IMG/VR virus record: IMGVR_UViG_3300028388_002189
Span: 17,259-81,258 of that record
Reading direction: 5' to 3' (one strand)
Origin: a virus
DNA: 64,000 nt
Part shown: positions 1 to 6,674 of the stretch, piece by piece
Numbering within the stretch: position 1 is the stretch's first letter
Layout of the letters: the number at the start of each line of letters is the position of its first letter
Position numbers and translations under genes: made by a program
Notes under the pieces: generated by a model
What the model was told of the DNA's origin: nothing
The model's input: only the letters and a program-made list of their open reading frames with translations
Database searches by the model: none

Positions 1-114
1 ACTAGCGTCTAAACTCTTGAAGACTGAATAATCTAAAACAACGTCTTTCACTTCTGAGTCTAGAATACTTTGAAGTCTGTCTTCTCTGACAACTCCACTA
101 AGACATACCCTCAT
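1..114 (-). CDS. Partial CDS running off the left edge, function unknown
   Basis: An ATG at 112-114 opens a minus-strand frame of 38 codons with no stop before the window edge, starting MRVCLSGVVRED. The upstream side carries the palindrome array and the AT-rich promoter-like module, the arrangement expected of a first gene in an operon. The visible peptide is too short to assign a family. A weak purine-rich stretch (AAGAGAG) precedes the start. The frame is below ordinary ORF length only because the window ends. Confidence 0.5.
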   Translation of the reverse strand, partial: MRVCLSGVVREDRLQSILDSEVKDVVLDYSVFKSLDAS

Positions 115-120
115 GTCACA

Positions 121-168
121 ACTCTCTTATATAGTCTGTCTTATATATATATATAATATATTAGTGCC
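121..168 (-). promoter_or_regulatory. AT-rich promoter-like module A
   Basis: A block of alternating TA, read on the minus strand as TATATATATATATAAGA, then about ten bases, then CTATATAAGAG, ending about 7 bases before the ATG at 114. The same two-part layout recurs at 15601-15650 and 55840-55885, each time just upstream of a first gene. The sequence is seen; its role as promoter is inferred from position. Confidence 0.45.
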
Positions 169-174
169 GACCGT

Positions 175-196
175 TAAAATCTATCGATGTTTTTTA
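175..196. repeat. 22-bp imperfect palindrome, copy 1
   Basis: TAAAATCTATCGAT followed by GTTTTTTA. It matches copy 3 (254-275) in its left 14 bases and is an imperfect version of that palindrome. It is probably a binding site for a dimeric regulator or initiator (inference). Confidence 0.65.
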
Positions 197-215
197 GGCA
201 AAACACACTTTTTGA

Positions 216-237
216 TAAAATGTATCGATGTTTTTTA
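216..237. repeat. 22-bp imperfect palindrome, copy 2
   Basis: TAAAATGTATCGAT followed by GTTTTTTA, differing from copy 1 at one base and 41 bp away start to start. Same orientation as copy 1. Confidence 0.65.
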
Positions 238-253
238 TCGTCTCAGAGTACGG

Positions 254-275
254 TAAAATCTATCGATAGATTTTA
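254..275. repeat. 22-bp perfect palindrome, copy 3
   Basis: A perfect palindrome: TAAAATCTATC and its exact reverse complement, centred on ATCGAT. It lies 38 bp from copy 2 and just beyond the stop codon of the gene at 293-670. It could also fold in RNA, but there is no T-tract, and the two related copies beside it favour a protein-binding site. Confidence 0.7.
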
Positions 276-292
276 ACGATATATTTTATACA

Positions 293-670
293 TTATCTCT
301 TCTTAGTCTGTTCATCTGCACGCTTCATTTTGCGATCAACGGACTCTGCCCACCTTTTTCCAGCATCACCCCCCCAAAGCGACCAAGCAATTTTTCCAGC
401 ACCTGGTGTTCCGTCTGGTTTACGAGAGTTCTTGTTTCTCTCATGACGTGCAAAGAAACTCTTCATCCTTCGGATCGTCTGAGGAGAAACTTTATTGCCA
501 TTCTTCAGATTAACGGCACGTTGAACACCCGAACCAATACCTTGTTCAGATGCTTGTTTGTTTGAGAGACCTCCGCGACCGTATTTTTTACGGTCTTTTA
601 GACCTCTCTCCGCTGCACGTTGAACACCCTTTGGGGGAACAAACCATTCGTCTTTGTATTTCTTAGCCAT
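293..670 (-). CDS. Conserved small basic phage protein, function unknown
   Basis: A basic protein of 125 aa. It has the pattern VPPKGVQRAAERGL, then GRGGLS, GSGVQRAVNLKNG, SPQTIRRMKSFFARHE and GKIAWSLWGGDAGKRWA. This ordered set of motifs is widespread in tailed-phage proteins and in domains attached to larger phage proteins; I know of no established function. The start at 670 has a strong ribosome site (AAGGAGGT). It is the last gene before the palindrome array and follows 718-1143 in the same direction. The protein at 55336-55827 is of a similar basic, short, phage-specific kind but a different family. Confidence 0.75.
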   Translation of the reverse strand: MAKKYKDEWFVPPKGVQRAAERGLKDRKKYGRGGLSNKQASEQGIGSGVQRAVNLKNGNKVSPQTIRRMKSFFARHERNKNSRKPDGTPGAGKIAWSLWGGDAGKRWAESVDRKMKRADEQTKKR

Positions 671-717
671 AACTTGACCTCCTTGTCATAGGAGTATCTC
701 ATTATGGTCATATACAT

Positions 718-1143
718 TCAACTCTCGGAACTATCTCCACTGACGTTCTGATTCATCTTAACGTTCAAGAGTTCAGCAATTCCTTTAAGAGAAGATTGGT
801 TCAGATGTTGGAAGATCTGAGCAAGTTCCCCAACGATACGAATCGCACCAATTTGGTCTTGAACGTCCGCACACATACGAAGAACTTCATGTGCATTTGC
901 TTGTCTATCCATCTTCAAAGACTGAAGGTTGGTGACAGGCAAAACAGCGCCCTGTCTGTTTTTCACCAAAAGAACGGCAGTGACAATATCTTCGTCGATA
1001 TCGTTCTCGCCTAAGTTAGAGTTCGTAGGGTTGAACTCTGTATCCTCGTTTACCTCAACAGGCTCTTTTGGTGCCTCAGTGGTTTCTGTATCTGTAGTTG
1101 TGTCGTCGATGAAGTTATCTTCATTCTCTCTGTAATCAGACAT
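718..1143 (-). CDS. Acidic hypothetical protein
   Basis: A 141-aa protein with a strongly acidic, low-complexity first third (many E, D and T), followed by a more ordered part around ILVKNRQGAVLPV-like and helical segments (VLRMCADVQDQIGAIRIVGELAQIF). No family recognised. Its start at 1143 overlaps the end of the next gene upstream by 8 bases, and a GGAG lies upstream. Co-transcribed with the SpoVS-like gene. Confidence 0.7.
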   Translation of the reverse strand: MSDYRENEDNFIDDTTTDTETTEAPKEPVEVNEDTEFNPTNSNLGENDIDEDIVTAVLLVKNRQGAVLPVTNLQSLKMDRQANAHEVLRMCADVQDQIGAIRIVGELAQIFQHLNQSSLKGIAELLNVKMNQNVSGDSSES

Positions 1144-1459
1144 ATAGCTTACTCCATGTGTCTTCTGTTGGTGTGAATTGTACTTTGTGACCAGATGTTT
1201 CTAATAGAACCCTAGAGCATTGAACTCTTCCGTGGTCTCGTTGAGCAACTAAGTAATCAGTTATACACGCCCAAGCGCCAAGGCAAGCCTCTTCTGGAGT
1301 TCTTCTTGGTGCTTCGGGGTCTTCCCACCACTTAACAAGTGCGTCCTTAAGGCTAGGCGCATTACACGCCTCACCCTCTTTTAGCTCAGTAACCATTAGG
1401 TCTATTTCAAACATAAGGATACCCGAAGGCATCTGCATTTTATATGTTACGGTAAACAT
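1136..1459 (-). CDS. Hypothetical protein
   Basis: A 107-aa protein with no recognised domain. Its ATG overlaps the stop codon of the SpoVS-like gene as TAATG, which supports the start and translational coupling. It has two Trp-rich stretches (VKWWEDPEAPRR and EACLGAWACITDYLV) and four Cys, but no clear metal-binding spacing. Confidence 0.7.
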   Translation of the reverse strand: MFTVTYKMQMPSGILMFEIDLMVTELKEGEACNAPSLKDALVKWWEDPEAPRRTPEEACLGAWACITDYLVAQRDHGRVQCSRVLLETSGHKVQFTPTEDTWSKLYV

Positions 1460-1728
1460 TAGCTTTGCTTTATAAAGATCCTCATAGCTGTCTTCTCTTC
1501 ACCACTGATAATCTCAGTAGCAAATCCGCTAGTAAAGTATAAGTCTTTACCACCGCTTGCTGACATTGAACGCGCTATGGTAACTGCTTTTAACATTTGA
1601 TTAACAGCACCTGCACCAATGGCAGTCAAAGATACTTGTGTACCTTCGTTGATGTTTTTAACTATACTACCCGCTACTGAACTAGGGTCAGATCGACCAG
1701 CTACTTTCAAGTTTATGTCTTCAGCCAT
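1459..1728 (-). CDS. SpoVS-family (stage V sporulation protein S-like) protein
   Basis: This 89-aa protein matches SpoVS in length and motif order: LKVAGRSDPSSVAGSI (7-22), AIGAGAVNQMLKAVTIAR (36-53), and GEEKTAMRIFI (76-86). SpoVS proteins have an Alba-like fold and are small nucleic-acid-associated regulators in sporulating and some other bacteria. In a phage the role is unknown; binding to DNA or RNA, or control of host gene expression, is inference. The start has GAGAGGAATC upstream. It sits in the operon that leads from the Cas4-like nuclease. Confidence 0.85.
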   Translation of the reverse strand: MAEDINLKVAGRSDPSSVAGSIVKNINEGTQVSLTAIGAGAVNQMLKAVTIARSMSASGGKDLYFTSGFATEIISGEEKTAMRIFIKQS

Positions 1729-2185
1729 CTCTAAGATTCCTCTCGTTATGTCTTCTTGTTATCTCTCTGCTTATAGCAGAATTCTTAAGATCATAACCGA
1801 TGAGGATAGATTTTAACACTTTTAGATCTGCTTCTATCGTTGTGACGCGAACTTTCATAGCTCTAAGCATCTTAGACGCCCCTAGAGCAATCTTGCGCTC
1901 TGAGATACTACTACCTTGCTTGTTATACAAACGTAAGTCGTATTCTTGGTCATATTCATTCTTAGCATGAATAAGCGCACCTTCAAGAACGGCAACCTTT
2001 TGGTGAGCATACGCTGTCATTGAAGCCCAATAACTAAGGTGCTCTGCAATCTCTTGATCACTAAGTCTACTCAAGTCACTTGGGAAGATTAACTCGATAC
2101 CAGGAGAAGCAGGTGCTTGGAGACCGAGCGCAGATATTAACTGTCTACTGTGTAGACCAAAGTCTACTACCTTCTGATCTACCAT
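1721..2185 (-). CDS. Helical hypothetical protein next to the Cas4-like nuclease
   Basis: A 154-aa protein predicted by eye to be mostly helical, with a long central helical part (IAEHLSYWASMTAYAHQKVAVLEGALIHA) and a basic C-terminus. Similar short coiled proteins next to phage recombination nucleases are sometimes recombination mediators or chaperones, but no motif here proves it. The start has AGGTAAGTC upstream; its end overlaps the start of the SpoVS-like gene by 8 bases. Confidence 0.65.
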   Translation of the reverse strand: MVDQKVVDFGLHSRQLISALGLQAPASPGIELIFPSDLSRLSDQEIAEHLSYWASMTAYAHQKVAVLEGALIHAKNEYDQEYDLRLYNKQGSSISERKIALGASKMLRAMKVRVTTIEADLKVLKSILIGYDLKNSAISREITRRHNERNLRDG

Positions 2186-2193
2186 GACTTACC

Positions 2194-3021
2194 TCAAGAA
2201 AAGCATACGCTACAAGCAATGCAATCTTTTGCTCGTTTTGATCGGTTAGACTTACAGTCATCTACTCGCATAGGAATGACCTCTGACTCTAAAGAGTCAA
2301 TCGCTACATCAATCTGTTCAAGCAAAGGATCGACAATCGAAGTGTCGTTCTCAATAAATAAGTCTAGTTCTTCGCCCGTATCTTTATTGACGTACAAGAT
2401 AAAAGCACCTTCAAACTTAGGCTTCTTCTCTAGGTCATGTGGTGCCATCATATATAACTGAGCCTGTCGCTTGTGGTAAGGTCGTGGCTCTCTTGTGCGC
2501 TTCAGATACCTAAACGATTGATCATTACTGCTCTTGATCTCTAACAGGTACCATCTGCCATTAATCATTAGGAACCCGTCGCAGTAACCGCTAATCCTTT
2601 TGTCAGTCCACCAAATACGAGGCTCGACATATGCCCACTCTGGGGAAGGTTGAAACCCTTCTACCTCGGTGTCACCTAACTTCCACTTGCCATATAAGAT
2701 ACCCGCAGGTCCAAGAACCTTATCTTGGTAAAGAGAGTGGATAGAATGACCGTGTTCAAAGATACGCAATAGAGAAGTCTCATGTGGTTCTGGGCGCAAC
2801 AGGGTGATCCCTAGTTCTTCACGCTTCATCACCAAGTAGTATGCCCTAGGACATACACCCCAATAACTGATACTGCTAGGATGAAAGCGTGTTAGACGGT
2901 CTTCAAACTTCTCTTGATCAAACTCTTTCGACTTACGAAGAAAGAACTTCTCTATCTCAGCGCCAAGCGAAGGTCGATCGCCTGCATTGTGGATGCTTTT
3001 CATTAAGTCCATTAAACTCAT
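2194..3021 (-). CDS. Cas4/RecB-like PD-(D/E)XK nuclease with Fe-S cysteines
   Basis: A 275-aa DNA nuclease-helper of the PD-(D/E)XK fold. Numbered from the ATG at 3021: GYCDGF gives Asp148, LLEIKSS gives Glu161 and Lys163, and a Gln motif (KRQAQLY) follows. One Cys at 57 (VCPRAYY) and three or four near the end (256, 267, 270, 273) form the usual four-Cys iron-sulphur arrangement of Cas4/AddB-like enzymes. I prefer 3021 because this ATG overlaps the ParB stop as ATGA; an upstream TTG at 3045 is possible. It probably processes DNA ends in phage recombination together with the RecA-like protein. No CRISPR genes are nearby. Confidence 0.85.
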   Translation of the reverse strand: MSLMDLMKSIHNAGDRPSLGAEIEKFFLRKSKEFDQEKFEDRLTRFHPSSISYWGVCPRAYYLVMKREELGITLLRPEPHETSLLRIFEHGHSIHSLYQDKVLGPAGILYGKWKLGDTEVEGFQPSPEWAYVEPRIWWTDKRISGYCDGFLMINGRWYLLEIKSSNDQSFRYLKRTREPRPYHKRQAQLYMMAPHDLEKKPKFEGAFILYVNKDTGEELDLFIENDTSIVDPLLEQIDVAIDSLESEVIPMRVDDCKSNRSKRAKDCIACSVCFS

Positions 3022-3932
3022 GAGCGTCTTTGCGCCTCTCCCCAAGCATCAAGACCATGCTCTCCAGCTAAGGTGCGCATAGCGTTAACAAGACTCGCTA
3101 GTTCGCCTTGAGGTAGTTTTGAGAAGTCGATGGCTTGTACCGCTACGCTATACGCAAACCATGCAGAAGGGTCTTGTAACACCTTAGCGCCAACGTCTAG
3201 CATATTAGCAACAATAAGGTTTGAGTTCGCTTCAGCAATCGCCTTTCGATCTGTGAAGTCGCAATCGATCTCCTCTTCATCGTCATCATCTATGTAGATA
3301 GAGTCATCGTCATCACTTAAGACAAAGACTTCCTCTTCGTCAGAGCCAACGTTGTTAATCTGCTCGATCTCGTCTTTGATTGTACGAACAGTCGCACCCT
3401 CTTCAGCGAGTTTGATTAGCGACTCATGATGGTTATGGTCTGCCTCGTTGATCGCTCTCGCCTGGTTTACTGAGATTGAATCTCTGTCTAGTGCGTCTTG
3501 AATCTCAAGCGCCATATCAAGAAGAGCGAGACGTTGTGTGATCAAGGTCTTGGACCACCCAAGAGCTACTCGGAACTCTTCAACGTCTTTTCCTGCAGCC
3601 ATAATGCGCTTGATCGCATAGGCCTCTTCCATAGGTGTTAAGTTCTGTCGAGAGACGTTCTCCTGTAGGTTCATCACCAACAAGTCTGCTTGGTCTTGAG
3701 CAGATACAACTTGAGCGGGGATTGTCTCCCAACCTAACTGCTCACAAGCGCTGAATCGACGAAATCCGTAGATGAGACCATAACTGCCATCGTCACCCAT
3801 AGATACGCCCACAGGGATCTGTAAACCTGTCGCCTCAATCGATTGAACCAAGTCTTCAACATTGACGTTATTTCGACAATTTACAATCAAGTCTTTATGA
3901 ATTTTGCGAAGAGGTATGTTGTGAATTTCCAT
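3018..3932 (-). CDS. ParB-like partition/CTPase-domain protein
   Basis: A 304-aa ParB/Srx-superfamily protein. Visible motifs are PLRKI and VEDLVQSIEATGLQIPV at the N-terminus, YGFRR (about 55-59, the GERR-type box), and ENVSRQNLTPMEEAYAI (about 91-107), then a helix-turn-helix region around EFRVALGWSKTLITQRLALL. A very acidic stretch follows at about 195-220, then a distinct C-terminal domain. The ATG at 3932 is chosen over the longer frame to 4025 because AAAGGAA lies 6-12 bases upstream. A copy of the dispersed 14-bp motif lies directly upstream (3946-3959). No ParA partner is seen. It may bind phage DNA sites or act as a transcription regulator. Confidence 0.85.
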   Translation of the reverse strand: MEIHNIPLRKIHKDLIVNCRNNVNVEDLVQSIEATGLQIPVGVSMGDDGSYGLIYGFRRFSACEQLGWETIPAQVVSAQDQADLLVMNLQENVSRQNLTPMEEAYAIKRIMAAGKDVEEFRVALGWSKTLITQRLALLDMALEIQDALDRDSISVNQARAINEADHNHHESLIKLAEEGATVRTIKDEIEQINNVGSDEEEVFVLSDDDDSIYIDDDDEEEIDCDFTDRKAIAEANSNLIVANMLDVGAKVLQDPSAWFAYSVAVQAIDFSKLPQGELASLVNAMRTLAGEHGLDAWGEAQRRS

Positions 3933-3945
3933 GTCTGTTCCTTTA

Positions 3946-3959
3946 AGTTGTTGAAAAGT
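3946..3959 (+). repeat. Dispersed 14-bp motif, site 1 (upstream of ParB-like gene)
   Basis: AGTTGTTGAAAAGT on the plus strand, 13 bp upstream of the ParB-like start codon and inside the spacer and final codons of the neighbouring gene. See the finding on the dispersed motif. Confidence 0.85.
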
Positions 3960-3964
3960 ATTTT

Positions 3965-4363
3965 TTAGTGTGTCGTGTAGTTGTCTAATAGTTCTGCAAA
4001 TACGGAAGCGGGCACCATTACCCAATCCTTTTCTAAGTGGTTAGGTAAGCCCTCCAAAGTCAAAGCAACCCCCGCCCATTTAGAGTTGAGACTCGCTTGT
4101 CTCTTTAACTCTACTAGCACATCTGAAGTGATTGTAAAACGGTCTTTGTCAGTCAACTTAGCTTGCCATACAAAGAGTTCGTCTTGTAGATCTCCCTTAA
4201 AACTGATGTTAGGTAGAGCCCCGCTGTTTGGAGTTGTCTTACTGCGCAAGACCTCTTGTAAACGATCTTCATGCACAACTGACCTGCTCTTATTGCACAT
4301 AGGCTCTTTATCATCAAAAGTGTTAGGGCGAGGTCTTTTGCCTCCTAGACTGCTTTGTCGCAT
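3965..4363 (-). CDS. Small protein, possible Holliday-junction-resolvase-like nuclease
   Basis: A 132-aa protein. The part SFKGDLQDELFVWQAKLTD followed by an amphipathic helix (SDVLVELKRQA) resembles small phage nucleases in which a D and an E.K pair form the active site, but here the usual (E/D)xK reads WQAK, so catalytic activity is doubtful. The ATG at 4363 overlaps the RecA-like stop as TAATG with GGAG upstream, so it was preferred to the ATG at 4384. The location between recA-like and parB-like genes fits a recombination role. Confidence 0.55.
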   Translation of the reverse strand: MRQSSLGGKRPRPNTFDDKEPMCNKSRSVVHEDRLQEVLRSKTTPNSGALPNISFKGDLQDELFVWQAKLTDKDRFTITSDVLVELKRQASLNSKWAGVALTLEGLPNHLEKDWVMVPASVFAELLDNYTTH

Positions 4364-5478
4364 TAGGTGTCTCCATCCATCCAATCAACTTCTCTTCGCC
4401 AGATCTCATCCTTCATATCAAAGAAAGTGGGCTCATCGTTGGCAAGAGCTTCCGCAGTCTTGATCAGTCCTTGGTACTTCTCGCCATTAGGTAACTTGTA
4501 CCAAGCACCCGTCTTCTCAACGAGACCCCAATATTCACCAACCGCCACAATCTGTTCGGCGATATTAGACGCACCTGCAACATAGGGCATAGAGTCTCTA
4601 AAGAAGATACTGAAGAGACACGATCTGTTCGGTGGCGCTGTCTTGTTCTTCTGCATAGTAACTTCCATATCTTGACCAAACGGAGCGCTACCCGACTTGT
4701 CCTCGATAAACCCTTTACGTTTAACCTTGCAGATCACACTAGAGGCAAAGTCAATCCCTTTCCCACCAGGTGAAGTTTCGGGCGAACCGTAAATAACGCC
4801 GACTTTATGTCTAATCTGATTGATCAGCAATATGGTAGGTGGAACCACCTTTGTCATGCCCACAGCGTTCTGAGCGCTAACCCACTTACGCATCGCCTTG
4901 TTCATTAATCGAGCATGGACACCAACTTGCCACTTCTCTGAAGACTGCTCTATCTCAACACTCGGTGTAAGGTGAGCAACGGAGTCTACAACAAGTAGGT
5001 CGCACTCGCCCGAACGAATCACGCTGTCTGCGATATCAATGCCCTGTTCAGCGAACTCGGTACGAATGACATAAGTCTTGTCGTTCTTCATGCCTAGTCT
5101 TTCTGCCCAAGAGTTCTGATAAGAACCTTCTGCGTCAAACCAAACAACGCGCATAGACTCTGGATTGTCACAACACGCTACCTCTGCACCATCCTGTACA
5201 ATCTCATTCCAAAGTACAAGAGGCTGACCGCAGTTGCGACACGTTCTCTGAAAAGACGCACCTATACGGTGTGCAAGCGCTGACTTGCCAGAGGAATACT
5301 CACCTTTTAAGGTGATAATCGTACCAAGAGGTATACCGCCGCCTAGCGCAAGATCAAAACTCATGATCCCTGTCTCAATCCGCTTTCTGACGTTTAACTT
5401 GGCAGACTTTGACGCTTGAACAAAGCAATCATCGCCATAGCTCTTGTTGATCTTCTTGATCAGTGAATCAAGGCTCAT
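4363..5478 (-). CDS. RecA/UvsX-like recombinase
   Basis: A 371-aa strand-exchange ATPase. Walker A is GEYSSGKS (59-66), WFDAEGS (113-119) supplies the catalytic Glu region, Walker B is LLVVDSV (161-167), and the L2/ATP-sensing part is INQIRHKVG followed by GSPETSPGGKG. An insertion after Walker A contains CRNC (80-83) and ACC (101-103), a likely zinc-binding ribbon not present in E. coli RecA. It would form filaments on ssDNA with SSB and drive phage recombination and repair. It is coupled to the downstream gene by TAATG. Confidence 0.92.
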   Translation of the reverse strand: MSLDSLIKKINKSYGDDCFVQASKSAKLNVRKRIETGIMSFDLALGGGIPLGTIITLKGEYSSGKSALAHRIGASFQRTCRNCGQPLVLWNEIVQDGAEVACCDNPESMRVVWFDAEGSYQNSWAERLGMKNDKTYVIRTEFAEQGIDIADSVIRSGECDLLVVDSVAHLTPSVEIEQSSEKWQVGVHARLMNKAMRKWVSAQNAVGMTKVVPPTILLINQIRHKVGVIYGSPETSPGGKGIDFASSVICKVKRKGFIEDKSGSAPFGQDMEVTMQKNKTAPPNRSCLFSIFFRDSMPYVAGASNIAEQIVAVGEYWGLVEKTGAWYKLPNGEKYQGLIKTAEALANDEPTFFDMKDEIWRREVDWMDGDT

Positions 5479-5687
5479 TGTTTATTACCCTTCATGCCTT
5501 GACGTATCTCAGCCGCTTTAATCTCAAGTTGTCTGTAAACTTCTCCCCAAGCGCGTTCAAACTCTTTGGGAACATCCTTTACGTCACAGGGAAGTTCGAT
5601 GCCCGCTTCAATCCCTGCGCTTTCATAGTTACCAAGGTTAATCTTCAGAGAAGCGTATGCTTTAACTTTTGCTTTGTCATCACTCAT
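5475..5687 (-). CDS. Small conserved phage protein next to recA-like gene
   Basis: A 70-aa protein. The segment KAYASLKINLGNYESAGIEAG followed by ELPC resembles a short beta-rich protein often found in phage replication operons; function unknown. The ATG at 5687 has AAGGATAA eight bases upstream and was chosen over an ATG at 5729 that would overlap the upstream gene more. Its stop overlaps the RecA-like start by four bases. Confidence 0.7.
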   Translation of the reverse strand: MSDDKAKVKAYASLKINLGNYESAGIEAGIELPCDVKDVPKEFERAWGEVYRQLEIKAAEIRQGMKGNKQ

Positions 5688-5691
5688 GTCT

Positions 5692-6264
5692 TTATCCTTC
5701 TTCTGTATATTCACTTGCGGGTACACCACCTACAAGGTTGCTGAACTTCTCTTCTACATACTGACAAAGTTCTTTGGTCACTCGGAACTTGTAGTTGTTT
5801 AGTGTCGCCTGTTTACGGAATCGTTTAAACGCCCTCACCAAGATGTCTACTTGATACTGAGTGTACACTCGCCATCCCTGTGGGTTACGGTAAAGTGCCC
5901 TTGGGATCTTTCTCTGGTAGATCAAGTGCTCCAAGCGCTTCTTGTCGAGCTTTAGCTTCATTGCTACAGCAGTTATCGTGTACATCTTGCAGACATGACC
6001 TTTGGTCTGATCCGCAGATAAAACTTTCATCATGCAGTTGTATTCCACTTCAACCTCTTCGTTACTCGGTAACTCTGGCGCACTTTGGTAACTGTCTTGT
6101 TCTTTCCTAAGACGTGCGGTGCGTCGTTGTCTGTTTACTCTGTTTCGGTATTCTTCATCATTCTGAAAACGCTTCTTACGGTGCGATAAGATACGTTCTT
6201 TATTTTTTAAGTAGTATTCGCGCTGATAGCCTTTTCTACTCTTGGTTTGTACGTCCTCAGACAT
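5692..6264 (-). CDS. Putative DNA-binding protein with MerR/excisionase-like HTH
   Basis: A 190-aa basic protein. The N-terminus (YQREYYLKNKERILSHRKKR) is a Lys/Arg-rich helical stretch like those preceding some phage DNA-binding domains. The middle, TITAVAMKLKLDKKRLEHLI followed by QGWRVYTQYQVDILV, has the form of a winged helix of the MerR/excisionase type. It could be a transcription regulator of the early operon; the target is unknown. The start overlaps the upstream stop as TAATG with AAGGAAG upstream. Confidence 0.65.
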   Translation of the reverse strand: MSEDVQTKSRKGYQREYYLKNKERILSHRKKRFQNDEEYRNRVNRQRRTARLRKEQDSYQSAPELPSNEEVEVEYNCMMKVLSADQTKGHVCKMYTITAVAMKLKLDKKRLEHLIYQRKIPRALYRNPQGWRVYTQYQVDILVRAFKRFRKQATLNNYKFRVTKELCQYVEEKFSNLVGGVPASEYTEEG

Positions 6265-6629
6265 TATGCGTCTTCCTTTACTGTCAAAGTCTTGATGGTC
6301 TTAACGTCAGAGTATTCTGCGATCTCCATCGGATCGACTAACCCCTCTGCGATCAAGTCCTCAACCTTCTTTAGATCTACCTTTGAGGCTAAGAACTTAG
6401 TTGTGGGTATACCCTTGTGGAGTAATAAATGTTCGATCCCTTCAAGGTCATACTTGACCCTTTGAGATGATGACATCACAGCACTGTAGTGCCCATCTTT
6501 GAACTTGTTTGTGTCTTCTGCGGATAAGGCAAGATCGATCCTCGCCTTTAAGTCTTTTTTCTGTGACTCAAGAATCTTAATTTCTTGGTTCACCTTGTGA
6601 TAATCAATCACTAGTTCTTTGAGTGTCAT
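6264..6629 (-). CDS. Coiled-coil hypothetical protein
   Basis: A 121-aa protein that begins with a heptad-like helix (LKELVIDYHKVNQEIKILES and onwards), followed by a small alpha/beta part (KYDLEGIEHLLLHKGIP). The pattern is reminiscent of phage Gp157-like coiled-coil proteins, but the match is not strong enough to name it. AGGAGG precedes the ATG at 6629, which decides that start over an ATG at 6644. Confidence 0.65.
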   Translation of the reverse strand: MTLKELVIDYHKVNQEIKILESQKKDLKARIDLALSAEDTNKFKDGHYSAVMSSSQRVKYDLEGIEHLLLHKGIPTTKFLASKVDLKKVEDLIAEGLVDPMEIAEYSDVKTIKTLTVKEDA

Positions 6630-6674
6630 AGAACCTCCTATCATTGAGGAAGATAGGGCACTCAGTAACGTATG

